Shown piece after piece: positions 8,870 through 17,483 of a stretch of DNA of 64,000 nucleotides (its first letter is position 1; each line of letters begins with the position of its first letter). A program made the translations under genes and the position numbers. This DNA is from Flavobacterium panacis (GTDB lineage: Bacteria > Bacteroidota > Bacteroidia > Flavobacteriales > Flavobacteriaceae), in contig NZ_JANKMS010000010.1 of NCBI RefSeq assembly GCF_024649945.1, positions 1-64,000 of the forward strand, written 5' to 3'. Under the pieces are notes generated by a model. It made no database searches. It had not been told where the DNA came from and saw nothing but the letters and a program-made list of their open reading frames with translations.

Positions 8870-8931
8870 TGATGCTTTTAAAGCATCAATTTTATAAATA
8901 AGAACATAATTAAAAAGTAATAATTATCATA

Positions 8932-8960
8932 TTTCGAAAAAGTTACAAGTTCTACTTTTG
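8932..8960 (+). promoter_or_regulatory. Candidate hemH promoter
   Basis: TACTTTTG at 8953-8960 matches the Bacteroidota -7 box TAnnTTTG. TTTC at 8932-8935, 17 bp upstream, is one base off the -33 TTTG. Downstream, AGCTTAAAGCCT-like repeats fill the leader up to the hemH start at 9027. Confidence 0.5.
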
Positions 8961-9026
8961 CCGAAATTTTTAAAAACAAATAAAAAGCTTAAAGCCTAGA
9001 GCTTAAAGCCTAAAGCAAAAAACATA

Positions 9027-10046
9027 ATGAAAGGCGCACTACTAATAAACTTAGGATCTCCGGATAGTCCAACTCCAAAAGATGTAAAACCTTATTTAGA
9101 TGAATTTTTAATGGATAAATACGTGATCGATGTTCCGTATTTATTAAGAGCATTTTTAGTTCGTGGAATTATTTTAAGAAAAAGACCAGAAGAATCGGCA
9201 CATGCTTACGCGAAAATCTGGTGGGACGAAGGTTCTCCGCTAATTGTTCTTTCTGAAAGAATGCACAAAAAAGTACAGCCTTTATCTAAAATTCCTGTTG
9301 CGTTGGCAATGCGTTACGGATCTATGACAATCGAAAAAGGTTTACAGGAATTGAGCGACCAAGGCGTAACGGAGGTTTTGCTTTTTCCTTTATATCCGCA
9401 GTATGCGATGGCTTCTACTTTGACGATTTTAGTTTTGGCAGAAGAAATTCGCAAGAAGAAATTCCCGCATATGAAGTTCAGTGATGTTCCTGCGTTTTAT
9501 AACAAACCAGATTACATCAAAAACGTAGCAGATTCTATTGAAAAGAATCTGAAAGGGTATGATTATGATCAATTGGTGTTTTCATACCACGGAATTCCAG
9601 AGCGTCACGTTCGCAAAACAGATAAAACAAAATCACATAAAAAATTCGTAACCAATGAAATGTGTTGCGAAGTGGGAACTCCAGAAGCAGAATTTTGCTA
9701 TAGAACACATTGTTATGAAACGACCCGTTTAGTTGTAGAACAATTAGGAATTCCGAAAGATAAATATTGTGTGACTTTCCAATCTAGATTAGCAGGTGAT
9801 AAATGGCTTGAGCCTTATACCGATGTTGAAATCGATAATATGCCAAAAAGAGGAATTAAGAAAATTGCGGTTGTAACTCCAGCTTTCGTTACCGATTGTT
9901 TGGAAACTTTAGAGGAAATCGCCATGCGTGCCAAAGAAGATTTCGAAGCAAATGGAGGAGAAGAGTTCTTGGCGATTCCTTGTTTGAATGACGACGACGA
10001 ATGGTGTCAGACAGTTTCGAATTGGATTAACGACTGGGCGAAGTAA
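9027..10046 (+). CDS. hemH: Ferrochelatase
   Basis: HemH inserts Fe2+ into protoporphyrin (or coproporphyrin). The 339-aa protein begins MKGALLINLGSPDSP, typical of the family. It has the catalytic His188 in VFSYHGIPERH, Glu293 in DCLETLEEI and the conserved TFQSRLAGDKWLEPYT. Cysteines at 213, 214, 224 and 229 could bind a metal or an Fe-S cluster, as some bacterial ferrochelatases do; this is a guess from spacing. With HemF and HemJ in the same region the protoporphyrin-dependent route is the likely one. Confidence 0.96.
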   Translation: MKGALLINLGSPDSPTPKDVKPYLDEFLMDKYVIDVPYLLRAFLVRGIILRKRPEESAHAYAKIWWDEGSPLIVLSERMHKKVQPLSKIPVALAMRYGSMTIEKGLQELSDQGVTEVLLFPLYPQYAMASTLTILVLAEEIRKKKFPHMKFSDVPAFYNKPDYIKNVADSIEKNLKGYDYDQLVFSYHGIPERHVRKTDKTKSHKKFVTNEMCCEVGTPEAEFCYRTHCYETTRLVVEQLGIPKDKYCVTFQSRLAGDKWLEPYTDVEIDNMPKRGIKKIAVVTPAFVTDCLETLEEIAMRAKEDFEANGGEEFLAIPCLNDDDEWCQTVSNWINDWAK

Positions 10047-10048
10047 TA

Positions 10049-10127
10049 TTTTGTTTCAAGTTTAAGGTTTCACGTTCCAAGTTAGCCAACTTTGAGAGAA
10101 ACCTGAAACTTGAAACCTGAAACAAAA
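10049..10127. repeat. Intergenic inverted repeat between hemH and hemJ
   Basis: TTTTGTTTCAAGTTT begins at 10049 and is mirrored by AACTTGAAACCTGAAACAAAA-type text ending at 10127. The inner part is a degenerate run of GTTTCA/TGAAAC words. It has no T-run of its own, and hemJ starts at 10133. Confidence 0.6.
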
Positions 10128-10132
10128 CAACA

Positions 10133-10681
10133 ATGGAATACTACAATTATCTAAAATCACTGCATCTTATTTTTGTCATAACTTGGTTTGCAGGTTTGTT
10201 TTATATTGTGCGTTTGTTTGTATATCAAATTGAGGCCAGTGAAAAGCCTTCTCCAGAAAAAGAAATTTTGCAGGCACAATACAAAATTATGGCCTATCGT
10301 TTGTGGTACATTATTACATGGCCGTCGGCGGTTTTGGCGAGTATTTTTGCTTTTTGGATGCTGTTTTTTACAGATGCAGGTCATATTTGGATAAAAATGC
10401 CTTGGATGCATGTAAAATTGTGCTTCGTTTTCCTTTTGTATTTATACCACGGAAAATGCCATCAGATTTTTAAGCAATTGCAAAATGATGAGGTAAAATA
10501 TTCGAACAATTTCATGCGTTTATGGAACGAAGGCGCGACGATTATTTTGTTCGCCGTTGTTTTTTTAGTAGTTTTAAAAAGTGCCATCAACTGGATTTTC
10601 GGCGTAATCGGAATTATTTTATTCTCGGTTTTAATTATGCTGGGTTTCCGATTTTATAAAAGAATTAGAGAGAAAAAATAA
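10133..10681 (+). CDS. hemJ: HemJ-type protoporphyrinogen oxidase
   Basis: HemJ (UPF0093 family) is an inner-membrane enzyme that oxidises protoporphyrinogen IX to protoporphyrin IX. The 182-aa protein has the hallmark N-terminus KSLHLIFVITWFAGLFYIVR with conserved His11, four hydrophobic spans (about 10-30, 55-77, 90-107 and 134-175, the last probably two), a WMHVKLCFV helix and the conserved RLWNE. It sits 86 bp after hemH. With hemA, C, D, E, F and H the region lacks only hemL and hemB of the C5 heme pathway. Confidence 0.93.
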   Translation: MEYYNYLKSLHLIFVITWFAGLFYIVRLFVYQIEASEKPSPEKEILQAQYKIMAYRLWYIITWPSAVLASIFAFWMLFFTDAGHIWIKMPWMHVKLCFVFLLYLYHGKCHQIFKQLQNDEVKYSNNFMRLWNEGATIILFAVVFLVVLKSAINWIFGVIGIILFSVLIMLGFRFYKRIREKK

Positions 10682-10685
10682 AAAG

Positions 10686-10870
10686 TTGCCACGAATTGCA
10701 CGAATTGACACTAATTTATTTAGCCACAGATTAAAAAGATTATTTGGATTTATATATTACGTTAAAAATCATTTTAATCCTTTTAATCTGTGGCTAAAAA
10801 TATCAAAATTTAATTCGTGCGAATTTATGTAATTGCTTCGCCTGTTCGCTATCGCTCGGGTCGTGGCAAA
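10686..10870. repeat. Nested inverted repeats between hemJ and the histidine kinase
   Basis: Outer arms begin with TTGCCACGAATT (10686-10697) and end with GTCGTGGCAA (about 10860-10869). Inner arms begin TAGCCACAGATTAAAAAG at 10721 and end with TTTTAATCTGTGGCTA at 10796. A further AATTCGTGCGAATT palindrome lies near 10812-10825. The spacer has no gene. Cagt/gact-rich text at 10875-10940 precedes the kinase start. Confidence 0.7.
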
Positions 10871-10945
10871 AGAAATAGTTTCCAGTCGCAGTGACAGTTT
10901 TCAGACTGAGACTGGGACTGAGACTGAGACTGAATACTAAAAAAT

Positions 10946-12415
10946 ATGCTAAACTTCAAAATGACAATGCTTTCGCTTCGTACCAGGATTTTCCTGTCGA
11001 TGATTGTATTGATTGTTGTGGCATCTTTTTTATTGGCTTCGATTTCAATTATTCAGTTTAAGACTGAAGCCAAAGAATATCATCAAGAACGTTTAGAACG
11101 AAAAGAAAATGCGGTAAAAGAACACATCAATTATGTGCTTTCAACTACAACTTATCCGCTGAAAACCCAAAATCTGGATTTGATTTTTAAAGATAAAATC
11201 CATGAATTGGCGCAAATTCATAAAATTGAAATTAACATTTACAGCCTTGACGGAAAACTTTTAAAATCTTCAAAAGAATCTTTCGCGGTTGATAAAGCGC
11301 CACCTCCAATTCCGGAATATATTCTGAAATTAGTTCGTTCTTCTATCGAAAAGCGATTTGTAGATATTAAAACTATTGATGGAATCAAAAACCGATCATC
11401 CTACAGTTTGATTAAAGACGAAAAATTCAAACCACTTGGGATCCTGAATCTTCCCTATTTAGAAGACGACGGATATTACGATAATGAGTTGAATACGTTC
11501 TTGATTCGTTTGAGTCAGGTGTATTCTTTCATGCTGATTGTGGCTTTCGCTCTAGCGTATTTCCTTTCCACTTACATTACAAAATCATTGAAAACCATTT
11601 CAGATCGTTTGGAAGAAACCAATCTGGATCAGAAAAACGAGAAAATTGTTTTAGAAGCAAATAGCAAGGAAGTCAATTTCTTGATAAAAGCCTATAACGG
11701 AATGGTGGATAAACTGGAAACGAGCGCGATTAAATTAGCACAAAGTGAACGAGAAGAAGCCTGGCGCGAAATGGCAAAACAGGTTGCACACGAAATTAAA
11801 AATCCGCTTACGCCAATGCGTTTGACAGTTCAGAGTTTTCAGCGAAAGTTCGATCCAAGCGATCCAGACGTGAAGCAAAAAATGAATGATTACTCGGAAA
11901 CTTTGATTCAGCAGATTGATACTATGACATCTGTAGCTTCGGCGTTTTCGAACTTTGCTTCGATGCCTGCTCAGCAAAATGAAACGCTGAATGTTGTTGA
12001 GGTTGTAGAATTGGCTTTGGATATTTTCAATGAAGATTATATTTCTTTCGAAAAAGAAGAGGAAGAAATCATTTCTAAAATGGATCGTACGCAATTGATT
12101 CGTGTGATTACCAATTTGGTTAAAAATGCGACTCAGGCGATTCCAGAAAGTCAGTTTCAAAAATCTATTGTGGTATCTGTAAAAAGAAGAAATGATAATG
12201 TTGAAATTGCCGTTAAAGACAACGGAATCGGAATCCAGAAACAAGATATCGGCCGAATTTTTGAACCTAAATTCACAACTAAAACCAGTGGTATGGGACT
12301 TGGTTTAGGAATTATCAAAAACATCATCGAAAATTACAAAGGAACAATTACCTTTGAATCAACTTACGGAAAAGGAACTACTTTCAGGGTTTCTTTACCT
12401 ATCACAAACTCATAA
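10946..12415 (+). CDS. Sensor histidine kinase, NtrY-like, without a nearby response regulator
   Basis: A 489-aa membrane kinase. It has an N-terminal membrane helix (about 14-36), a periplasmic sensor region, a second helix (about 191-210), a HAMP-like linker, the H-box AKQVAHEIKNPLTPMRL with His282, an N-box NLVKNATQAIPES and G-boxes DNGIGI and GMGLGLGIIKNI. The AHEIKNPLTPMRL wording is typical of NtrY-like kinases. In-frame ATGs at residues 6 and 8 could also be starts. The next gene, an enoyl-CoA hydratase, begins 11 bp downstream. The signal sensed is unknown. Confidence 0.92.
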   Translation: MLNFKMTMLSLRTRIFLSMIVLIVVASFLLASISIIQFKTEAKEYHQERLERKENAVKEHINYVLSTTTYPLKTQNLDLIFKDKIHELAQIHKIEINIYSLDGKLLKSSKESFAVDKAPPPIPEYILKLVRSSIEKRFVDIKTIDGIKNRSSYSLIKDEKFKPLGILNLPYLEDDGYYDNELNTFLIRLSQVYSFMLIVAFALAYFLSTYITKSLKTISDRLEETNLDQKNEKIVLEANSKEVNFLIKAYNGMVDKLETSAIKLAQSEREEAWREMAKQVAHEIKNPLTPMRLTVQSFQRKFDPSDPDVKQKMNDYSETLIQQIDTMTSVASAFSNFASMPAQQNETLNVVEVVELALDIFNEDYISFEKEEEEIISKMDRTQLIRVITNLVKNATQAIPESQFQKSIVVSVKRRNDNVEIAVKDNGIGIQKQDIGRIFEPKFTTKTSGMGLGLGIIKNIIENYKGTITFESTYGKGTTFRVSLPITNS

Positions 12416-12426
12416 AACCAGCAGTT

Positions 12427-13209
12427 ATGACATACGAAAATATCTTAATTTCTATTGAAGAAAGAGTTGCAACAATAACAATTAACAGACCAACTAAACT
12501 AAATGCTTTAAACAAAGCAACGATTAGTGACTTGAGTAATGCCATTCAATCATTAACCCAAAACGAGGACGTTCGCGTTATTGTTTTAACCGGAAGCGGA
12601 GAAAAAGCTTTTGTGGCTGGAGCAGATATTTCAGAGTTTGCAAATTATACAACTGTTGAAGGTGCACAGCTAGCGGCAGAAGGACAGGAATCTTTGTTTG
12701 ATTTCATCGAAAATCTTAAAAAGCCAGTTATTGCAGCCGTTAACGGATTTGCCCTTGGAGGCGGATTAGAATTGGCAATGTCTTGTCATTTCAGAATAGC
12801 TTCAGACAATGCTAAAATGGGACTTCCAGAAGTAACTTTAGGATTGATTCCAGGTTATGGAGGAACGCAACGTTTACCGCAATTAATTGGAAAAGGGCGT
12901 GCAATGGAAATGATTATGACTGCAGCGATGATTACCGCAGAGCAGGCAAAAGATTTCGGTTTGGTAAATCATGTTGTGCCTCAAGAAGAATTACTGTCTT
13001 TTACAAACGTAATCGCTCATAAGATTATTAAAAATGCACCATTTGCAATTGGAAAAGCCATAAAAGCAATCAACGCCAATTTCAAAGACGGCAAAAATGG
13101 TTTCGATACTGAAATCAAATCATTTGGAGAATGTTTTGGCACACAGGATTTTAAAGAAGGAACAACAGCATTTTTAGAAAAACGTAAAGCGGAATTTACA
13201 GGAAAATAA
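12427..13209 (+). CDS. Enoyl-CoA hydratase (crotonase family)
   Basis: This enzyme hydrates trans-2-enoyl-CoA in fatty-acid beta-oxidation or related acyl-CoA pathways. The 260-aa protein has the oxyanion-hole loop KAFVAGADI (about 60-68), the second loop NGFALGGGLELA with Glu115, and catalytic Glu135 in GLPEVTLGLIPGYGGTQRL. Both glutamates typical of hydratases are present, which favours a true hydratase over other crotonases. It is likely co-transcribed with the kinase (11-bp gap). The acyl chain preference cannot be read. Confidence 0.94.
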   Translation: MTYENILISIEERVATITINRPTKLNALNKATISDLSNAIQSLTQNEDVRVIVLTGSGEKAFVAGADISEFANYTTVEGAQLAAEGQESLFDFIENLKKPVIAAVNGFALGGGLELAMSCHFRIASDNAKMGLPEVTLGLIPGYGGTQRLPQLIGKGRAMEMIMTAAMITAEQAKDFGLVNHVVPQEELLSFTNVIAHKIIKNAPFAIGKAIKAINANFKDGKNGFDTEIKSFGECFGTQDFKEGTTAFLEKRKAEFTGK

Positions 13210-13297
13210 ATTTAAAACACAGAGTTTGGCAAAGTTGCACAAAGAATTTAAACCTTTGAACCTTTGTCCCTCAGAACCTTTGAAACTTTAAAAGAAA

Positions 13298-13696
13298 ATG
13301 TACGAACCAATATTTGCCCTTTTTTGTGAACGAGTTAAAGAAAGTATCCAATCTGGAACTTTCGCAAAACTGACTTTGGCCAAAACGATGGGCGATACAG
13401 AACTTAAGAATGTTTATTTCCGATTGGTTCTAAATGAAGATAACACCTTCTCAATTTCGCTTACTTTTAGATATAAAACAGAAGAAATTGAAAGCATTCA
13501 TACTTTAGATGAAGCTTTATTGATTTTAGGCACGCACATTAAGAATCCTTTCTTAACGGCACTTTTATTTACAACAAATGATGATGTTACTTTCAAAGTA
13601 AATAAAAAGAATGCAGGAAGTATTATTGAGCAAGCACCAACTTTTAAAAATGCTTCGCCAGTAATGTTGGAAATGATTGAGAAAGGAATTGTTTAA
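13298..13696 (+). CDS. Conserved hypothetical protein
   Basis: A 132-residue soluble protein with no signal peptide, membrane span or recognised motif. It follows the enoyl-CoA hydratase after an 88-bp spacer of CAAAGT/CTTTG-like words and precedes a small membrane protein by 15 bp. The balanced composition and clean start at 13298 suggest a real gene. The function is unknown. Confidence 0.75.
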   Translation: MYEPIFALFCERVKESIQSGTFAKLTLAKTMGDTELKNVYFRLVLNEDNTFSISLTFRYKTEEIESIHTLDEALLILGTHIKNPFLTALLFTTNDDVTFKVNKKNAGSIIEQAPTFKNASPVMLEMIEKGIV

Positions 13697-13711
13697 AAAC
13701 GCTTTGTCTTT

Positions 13712-14233
13712 ATGGAAATTAAAACTTTTTGGAGAATAATTGTAAAAGGTATTGGTTTGTGGCTTTTGATAAACAGTGTTTATATTATTCCGCAGTTTGC
13801 TTCAACATTTTCTCTTACTGAAAATGGAGTAAACTGGAATATTTTAACTGGAGTCTGGGCTGTACTTTTAGGAAATCTATTTGTTTACTTACTGATAACA
13901 GGATTTTTTCTTTTCAAAACAGAATGGATAGTTAATAAATTGAAACTGGATAAAAATTTTCCTCAAGAAAAGATAGATATAAATTTACCGTATCGTACAG
14001 TTATTTCTATTGCAGTAGTTATTATTGGAGCAATAGTATTTGTAGAGGCTCTTCCTAAATTGTGTTCAACAATTTATGAATTTGTAAAGCAAAAAGAACT
14101 TATTAAAGATTATGCAGGTACTTCGTGGCTCATTTTTTATTTTTTAAAAGGCCTATTTGGTTACTTAATAATGACAAATAGTAAAAACATAGTTAAGTTC
14201 ATCGATAAACAAAAAGTTGATGAAACGAAATGA
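13712..14233 (+). CDS. Hypothetical membrane protein
   Basis: A 173-residue protein with hydrophobic segments at about 9-27, 45-67, 93-111 and 143-155, suggesting three or four membrane spans. No family is recognised. It is the last gene of a rightward run and its stop codon runs directly into a strong terminator. Confidence 0.75.
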   Translation: MEIKTFWRIIVKGIGLWLLINSVYIIPQFASTFSLTENGVNWNILTGVWAVLLGNLFVYLLITGFFLFKTEWIVNKLKLDKNFPQEKIDINLPYRTVISIAVVIIGAIVFVEALPKLCSTIYEFVKQKELIKDYAGTSWLIFYFLKGLFGYLIMTNSKNIVKFIDKQKVDETK

Positions 14234-14271
14234 AAAAATCCCAAAACTTTAAAAATAGTTTTGGGATTTTT
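14234..14271. terminator. Strong bidirectional terminator
   Basis: AAAAATCCCAAAACT (14234-14248) pairs perfectly with AGTTTTGGGATTTTT (14257-14271) around an 8-base loop, with T-runs on both strands. It separates the rightward membrane gene from the leftward DtxR-type gene. Confidence 0.9.
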
Positions 14272-14327
14272 ATTTTCTGTGTGTCTCTGCGAAAGATCTT
14301 TGTGTATCTCTGTGAAATAACTATATT

Positions 14328-14981
14328 CTAAATCAATTTTACAAACAAATTTGAGGCAATTTTATTAGAAATAGATAATTCTCTATCATTAACTTTAATT
14401 CGTACCGATAAATCGAAAGATTCTTTAGATAGAAATTCAATTTTAGAGCCCAAAGCAATTCCTTGTTTGTCCAGATATTTCAGAAACTCTGAAGAAGTAT
14501 CTTTAACCCCAACACAAACTCCATTCTGGTTTTCTTCTAATTCAGATAAAAGCTGTTTTTCAATTTTAATAATACGGCCATTTGCATCTGGAATCGGATC
14601 TCCGTGCGGATCTTCAGTTGGATTTCCAAGAAAATCATCCAAACGGTTAATCAATTGTTCCGATTTAATGTGTTCCAATTGTTCAGCAATATCGTGAACT
14701 TCATCCCAGCTGAAATTAAGTTTCTCCACCAAAAATACTTCCCAAAGACGATGTTTACGAACAATCATTTTGGCTGCCAACTTTCCGTTTTCTGTTAAAG
14801 AAACACCTTGGTATTTTTTATAATTCACCAAATCTTTCTCCGCCAGTTTTTTAAGCATATCGGTTACAGAGGAAGCTTTCGTTTCCATGATTTCCGCAAT
14901 AGCATTCGTGCTCACTTCCGTTTCCGAAGTCGCTGTTAAGTGATAGATCGATTTAAGGTAATTTTCTTCTGAAAAAGTCAT
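14328..14981 (-). CDS. DtxR/MntR-family metal-dependent regulator
   Basis: A 217-aa repressor of the DtxR/IdeR/MntR type. It has an N-terminal winged helix (about 1-60, with STNAIAEIMETKASSVTDML as the helix-turn-helix), a metal-binding and dimerisation domain (RKHRLWEVFLVEKL, EQLEHIKSEQLINRLDDFLG, PHGDPIP) and a C-terminal SH3/FeoA-like domain (about 145-217). It lies directly upstream of, and in the same direction as, the terminal part of the Nramp gene. A DtxR-type palindrome occurs in the Nramp and TonB-receptor promoters, so it probably controls both in response to Mn2+ or Fe2+. Confidence 0.93.
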   Translation of the reverse strand: MTFSEENYLKSIYHLTATSETEVSTNAIAEIMETKASSVTDMLKKLAEKDLVNYKKYQGVSLTENGKLAAKMIVRKHRLWEVFLVEKLNFSWDEVHDIAEQLEHIKSEQLINRLDDFLGNPTEDPHGDPIPDANGRIIKIEKQLLSELEENQNGVCVGVKDTSSEFLKYLDKQGIALGSKIEFLSKESFDLSVRIKVNDRELSISNKIASNLFVKLI

Positions 14982-15055
14982 TTCTTTTAAGGTTCAAAGC
15001 TACAAAGTTACAAAGGTTCATAGGGAAACTTTGTTCCTCTGAGCCTTTGCACCTT

Positions 15056-16924
15056 TTATTTAACAATCAACAAAGGTATTGAAATTTTATGTCTCAATTT
15101 GTCTACCGTTGTGCCAAATAGAATATCTTTTAAGCCAGTATGGCCGTGGGTTCCCATAACGAGAATATCGAAATTGCCTTCGTTTATTATTTTGGGAATT
15201 ATCTTGTTTGGTTTTCCAAAGCCGAGCTCCGTTTTGATCTTGAATCCTTTCTCGGAAAGCATGTCTTTATATTTCAATAATAATTTCTCGTCAATGGTAG
15301 TCTCATGATCGTGAACATGAACGCCGTACATTAAAGCGCCAACGGTTTCTACAATGTGGATAAGCGTATATTCAGTGTCAATTCCTCCCAATTCGAAGGC
15401 TTTGTTTAAAGCCGCTTCATCGGCAGAAGAGAAATCTACAGAAATAGCAATGTTTTTTATGCTCTGACTTTCTCTTGGTGAAAATTTCAGTTTAAGATGA
15501 TGCGGAGAATGGTTGACATTCTTATTTTTTGCTTTTACAATGAAAGGATTAAAAATGATATACAACAATAAACCTAAAAAACCGAAAGCCAAAGGAACAA
15601 CTGTAAACCAAAGAATCATAGGATGATTGGAGCTTTCCAACCATGAAGTAATTTCATCATAAACCAATTTTGCATTCAGTGAAACAATAATGGTAGCGAT
15701 AATCCAGGAAATGACTTGAGTCGTTCTAGAAATATGAAAACCTTTCATTTTTGATTTATCGCTTACAAAGTGAATCAACGGAATAATCGCAAATCCCAAT
15801 TGCAAACTCAGAATGACTTGACTTAAAATTAAGAGCTTTCCTGTGACGCTTTCGCCATAAATTAAAATCACAATTACTGCTGGAATAATTGCAATCAAAC
15901 GTGTAATGATTCGGCGAACCCAAGGCTGGATTCTAAAGTGAAGATAGCCTTCCATTACGATTTGTCCAGCGAGCGTTCCTGTTACAGTCGAACTTTGTCC
16001 AGCCGCAATTAAAGCGATGGCGAATAAAGCGGGTGCCCATTTTGTTCCCAAAAGGGGTTCTAGAAATTTGTGAGCGTCTTGAATTTCGGCGACTTCATAC
16101 ATTCCATTTTTATGGAAAGTCGCGGCGGCAAGAATTAAAATGGCGGCGTTTACAAAAAAGGCAAGATTTAACGCAATGGTAGAATCTATGAAATTGTATT
16201 TTAATGCTTGTTTGATTCCCGCAGGAGTTCGGTCAAATTTTCTGGTTTGCACCAAAGAAGAATGTAGGTATAAATTATGAGGCATAACGGTTGCCCCAAT
16301 AATTCCGATTGCAATATATAAAGCGGCAGAGTTTGGAATAGAAGGAACAAGTCCAGCTAGCACTTTGTGCATTTCAGGTTCGGCAAAGATCATTTCAAAA
16401 ATGAAAGAAAAGCCAATTATAGCAACCAAAGCAATAATAAAGGCTTCCATCTTGCGAATTCCTTTATTGATCAGGAAAAGCAGTAAAAACGTGTCTAAAA
16501 CGGTAATTAGAACGGCTTCTAATAATGGAATTCCAAAAAGAAGATTAATACCAATTGCCATTCCGAGAACTTCAGCAAGATCGCAGGCAGCAATGGCAAT
16601 TTCTGCCAGAAAATATAAAATGTAGTTAATGTATTTAGAATACGTTTCTCTCGAAGCCTGCGCCAGATCGCGCTGTGTTACAATTCCAAGTCTTGCACTT
16701 AAACTCTGCAAAAGCAAAGCCATTAAATTACTCATTAACAAAACCCAAACTAAAGTGTAGCCAAACTGACTTCCGCCGGCAATATCTGTGGCCCAGTTTC
16801 CTGGATCCATGTAACCAACACTTACTAAATAGGCGGGACCTAAAAAGGCTAATATTTTTCGGAATCCTGTTTTTTTATGTTCTGTAGAAACGGATTCGTG
16901 GACTTCTTCTAATGATTTGCTCAT
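15056..16924 (-). CDS. Nramp metal-ion transporter fused to a C-terminal UspA domain
   Basis: This is a proton-coupled Mn2+/Fe2+ importer of the Nramp/MntH family with about 11 membrane spans (roughly residues 20-465). The metal-site motifs are intact: D40-P-G-N43 in the first helix and MPHN near 214-217 in the sixth. From about residue 488 a universal-stress-protein domain follows, with the ATP-loop pattern G-2x-G-9x-G(T) in GTHGHTGLKDILFGTT. At 622 aa it is far longer than the ~400-450 aa of plain Nramp proteins. Regulation by the neighbouring DtxR-type protein is suggested by the operator at 16980-16997. Confidence 0.93.
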   Translation of the reverse strand: MSKSLEEVHESVSTEHKKTGFRKILAFLGPAYLVSVGYMDPGNWATDIAGGSQFGYTLVWVLLMSNLMALLLQSLSARLGIVTQRDLAQASRETYSKYINYILYFLAEIAIAACDLAEVLGMAIGINLLFGIPLLEAVLITVLDTFLLLFLINKGIRKMEAFIIALVAIIGFSFIFEMIFAEPEMHKVLAGLVPSIPNSAALYIAIGIIGATVMPHNLYLHSSLVQTRKFDRTPAGIKQALKYNFIDSTIALNLAFFVNAAILILAAATFHKNGMYEVAEIQDAHKFLEPLLGTKWAPALFAIALIAAGQSSTVTGTLAGQIVMEGYLHFRIQPWVRRIITRLIAIIPAVIVILIYGESVTGKLLILSQVILSLQLGFAIIPLIHFVSDKSKMKGFHISRTTQVISWIIATIIVSLNAKLVYDEITSWLESSNHPMILWFTVVPLAFGFLGLLLYIIFNPFIVKAKNKNVNHSPHHLKLKFSPRESQSIKNIAISVDFSSADEAALNKAFELGGIDTEYTLIHIVETVGALMYGVHVHDHETTIDEKLLLKYKDMLSEKGFKIKTELGFGKPNKIIPKIINEGNFDILVMGTHGHTGLKDILFGTTVDKLRHKISIPLLIVK

Positions 16925-16943
16925 TGTTAAAATATTGATTTTC

Positions 16944-16997
16944 CAAATATATAGAAAAATTATATTCGCACAACAATATTTTTAGTCTTGTCTAAAA
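16944..16997 (-). promoter_or_regulatory. Nramp promoter with a DtxR-type operator
   Basis: On the minus strand a TTG (-33; 16971-16973) is followed after 19 bp by TATATTTG (-7; 16944-16951), a good Bacteroidota promoter. Immediately upstream lies the palindrome TTTTAG-N6-CTAAAA (16980-16997). Its core TTAG-N6-CTAA has the spacing of DtxR/IdeR boxes. The operator also abuts the end of the fur-type gene (stop at 16999). Confidence 0.75.
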
Positions 16998-16998
16998 C

Positions 16999-17391
16999 TT
17001 AAATGTTAGAATTCAAACATTTTGGGCACAAACCTGATAATGTAAAGTTTATTTCGTTTACTTTATAGTTGTGCGGCATAATGTAACTCGGTTTTACATT
17101 TTCAAGACAAGTAATTTCATGACAGTTTTCGCAGCTAAAATGTGCATGGTTATGAATGTGTACGCGTTGATGCGAATGATTGCATTTTGCATATTTTACA
17201 GTACCATCTAGATTTGAAATTTTATGAATGATATCGTCGTTTACCAAACGATCTAAAATTCTATAAATGGTAACGCGATCGCAAACATCATTCAATTGTT
17301 TTTGAATTTCGGTATGAGACAATGCCGTTTTAGATTTTTCAAATACCTCTAATACAGCTGTTTTCGCGGTAGTATTACGTGTTGTTTTCAT
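16999..17391 (-). CDS. Fur-family metalloregulator, probably Zur-like
   Basis: A 130-aa Fur-family repressor. It has an N-terminal winged helix with RVTIYRILDRLVNDDIIHKI, a His-rich hinge (His72, 74, 78, 80, 82 and 84) and two CxxC pairs, Cys87/Cys90 (SCENC) and Cys122/Cys125 (LCPKC), that form the structural zinc site. The short His-rich form and its position opposite merC favour a zinc sensor (Zur) over Fur or PerR, but this is inference. The spacer to the divergent merC-like gene contains two related palindromes that could be its operators. Confidence 0.88.
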   Translation of the reverse strand: MKTTRNTTAKTAVLEVFEKSKTALSHTEIQKQLNDVCDRVTIYRILDRLVNDDIIHKISNLDGTVKYAKCNHSHQRVHIHNHAHFSCENCHEITCLENVKPSYIMPHNYKVNEINFTLSGLCPKCLNSNI

Positions 17392-17414
17392 TTTTATAAA
17401 TTAAAAAATTTAAC

Positions 17415-17463
17415 GCAACAATGTTGCATTTGATTTTAATATGTATATTTGCAACAAAATTGC
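17415..17463. promoter_or_regulatory. fur-merC divergent control region with two palindromes
   Basis: GCAACAATGTTGC (17415-17427) and GCAACAAAATTGC (17451-17463) lie exactly 36 bp apart. A plus-strand promoter, TTG (17424-17426), 17 bp, TATATTTG (17444-17451), overlaps both, so a protein bound there would block merC. The Fur-family neighbour is the obvious candidate. Confidence 0.65.
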
Positions 17464-17483
17464 ATTAAGTAAAAGTACACAAA

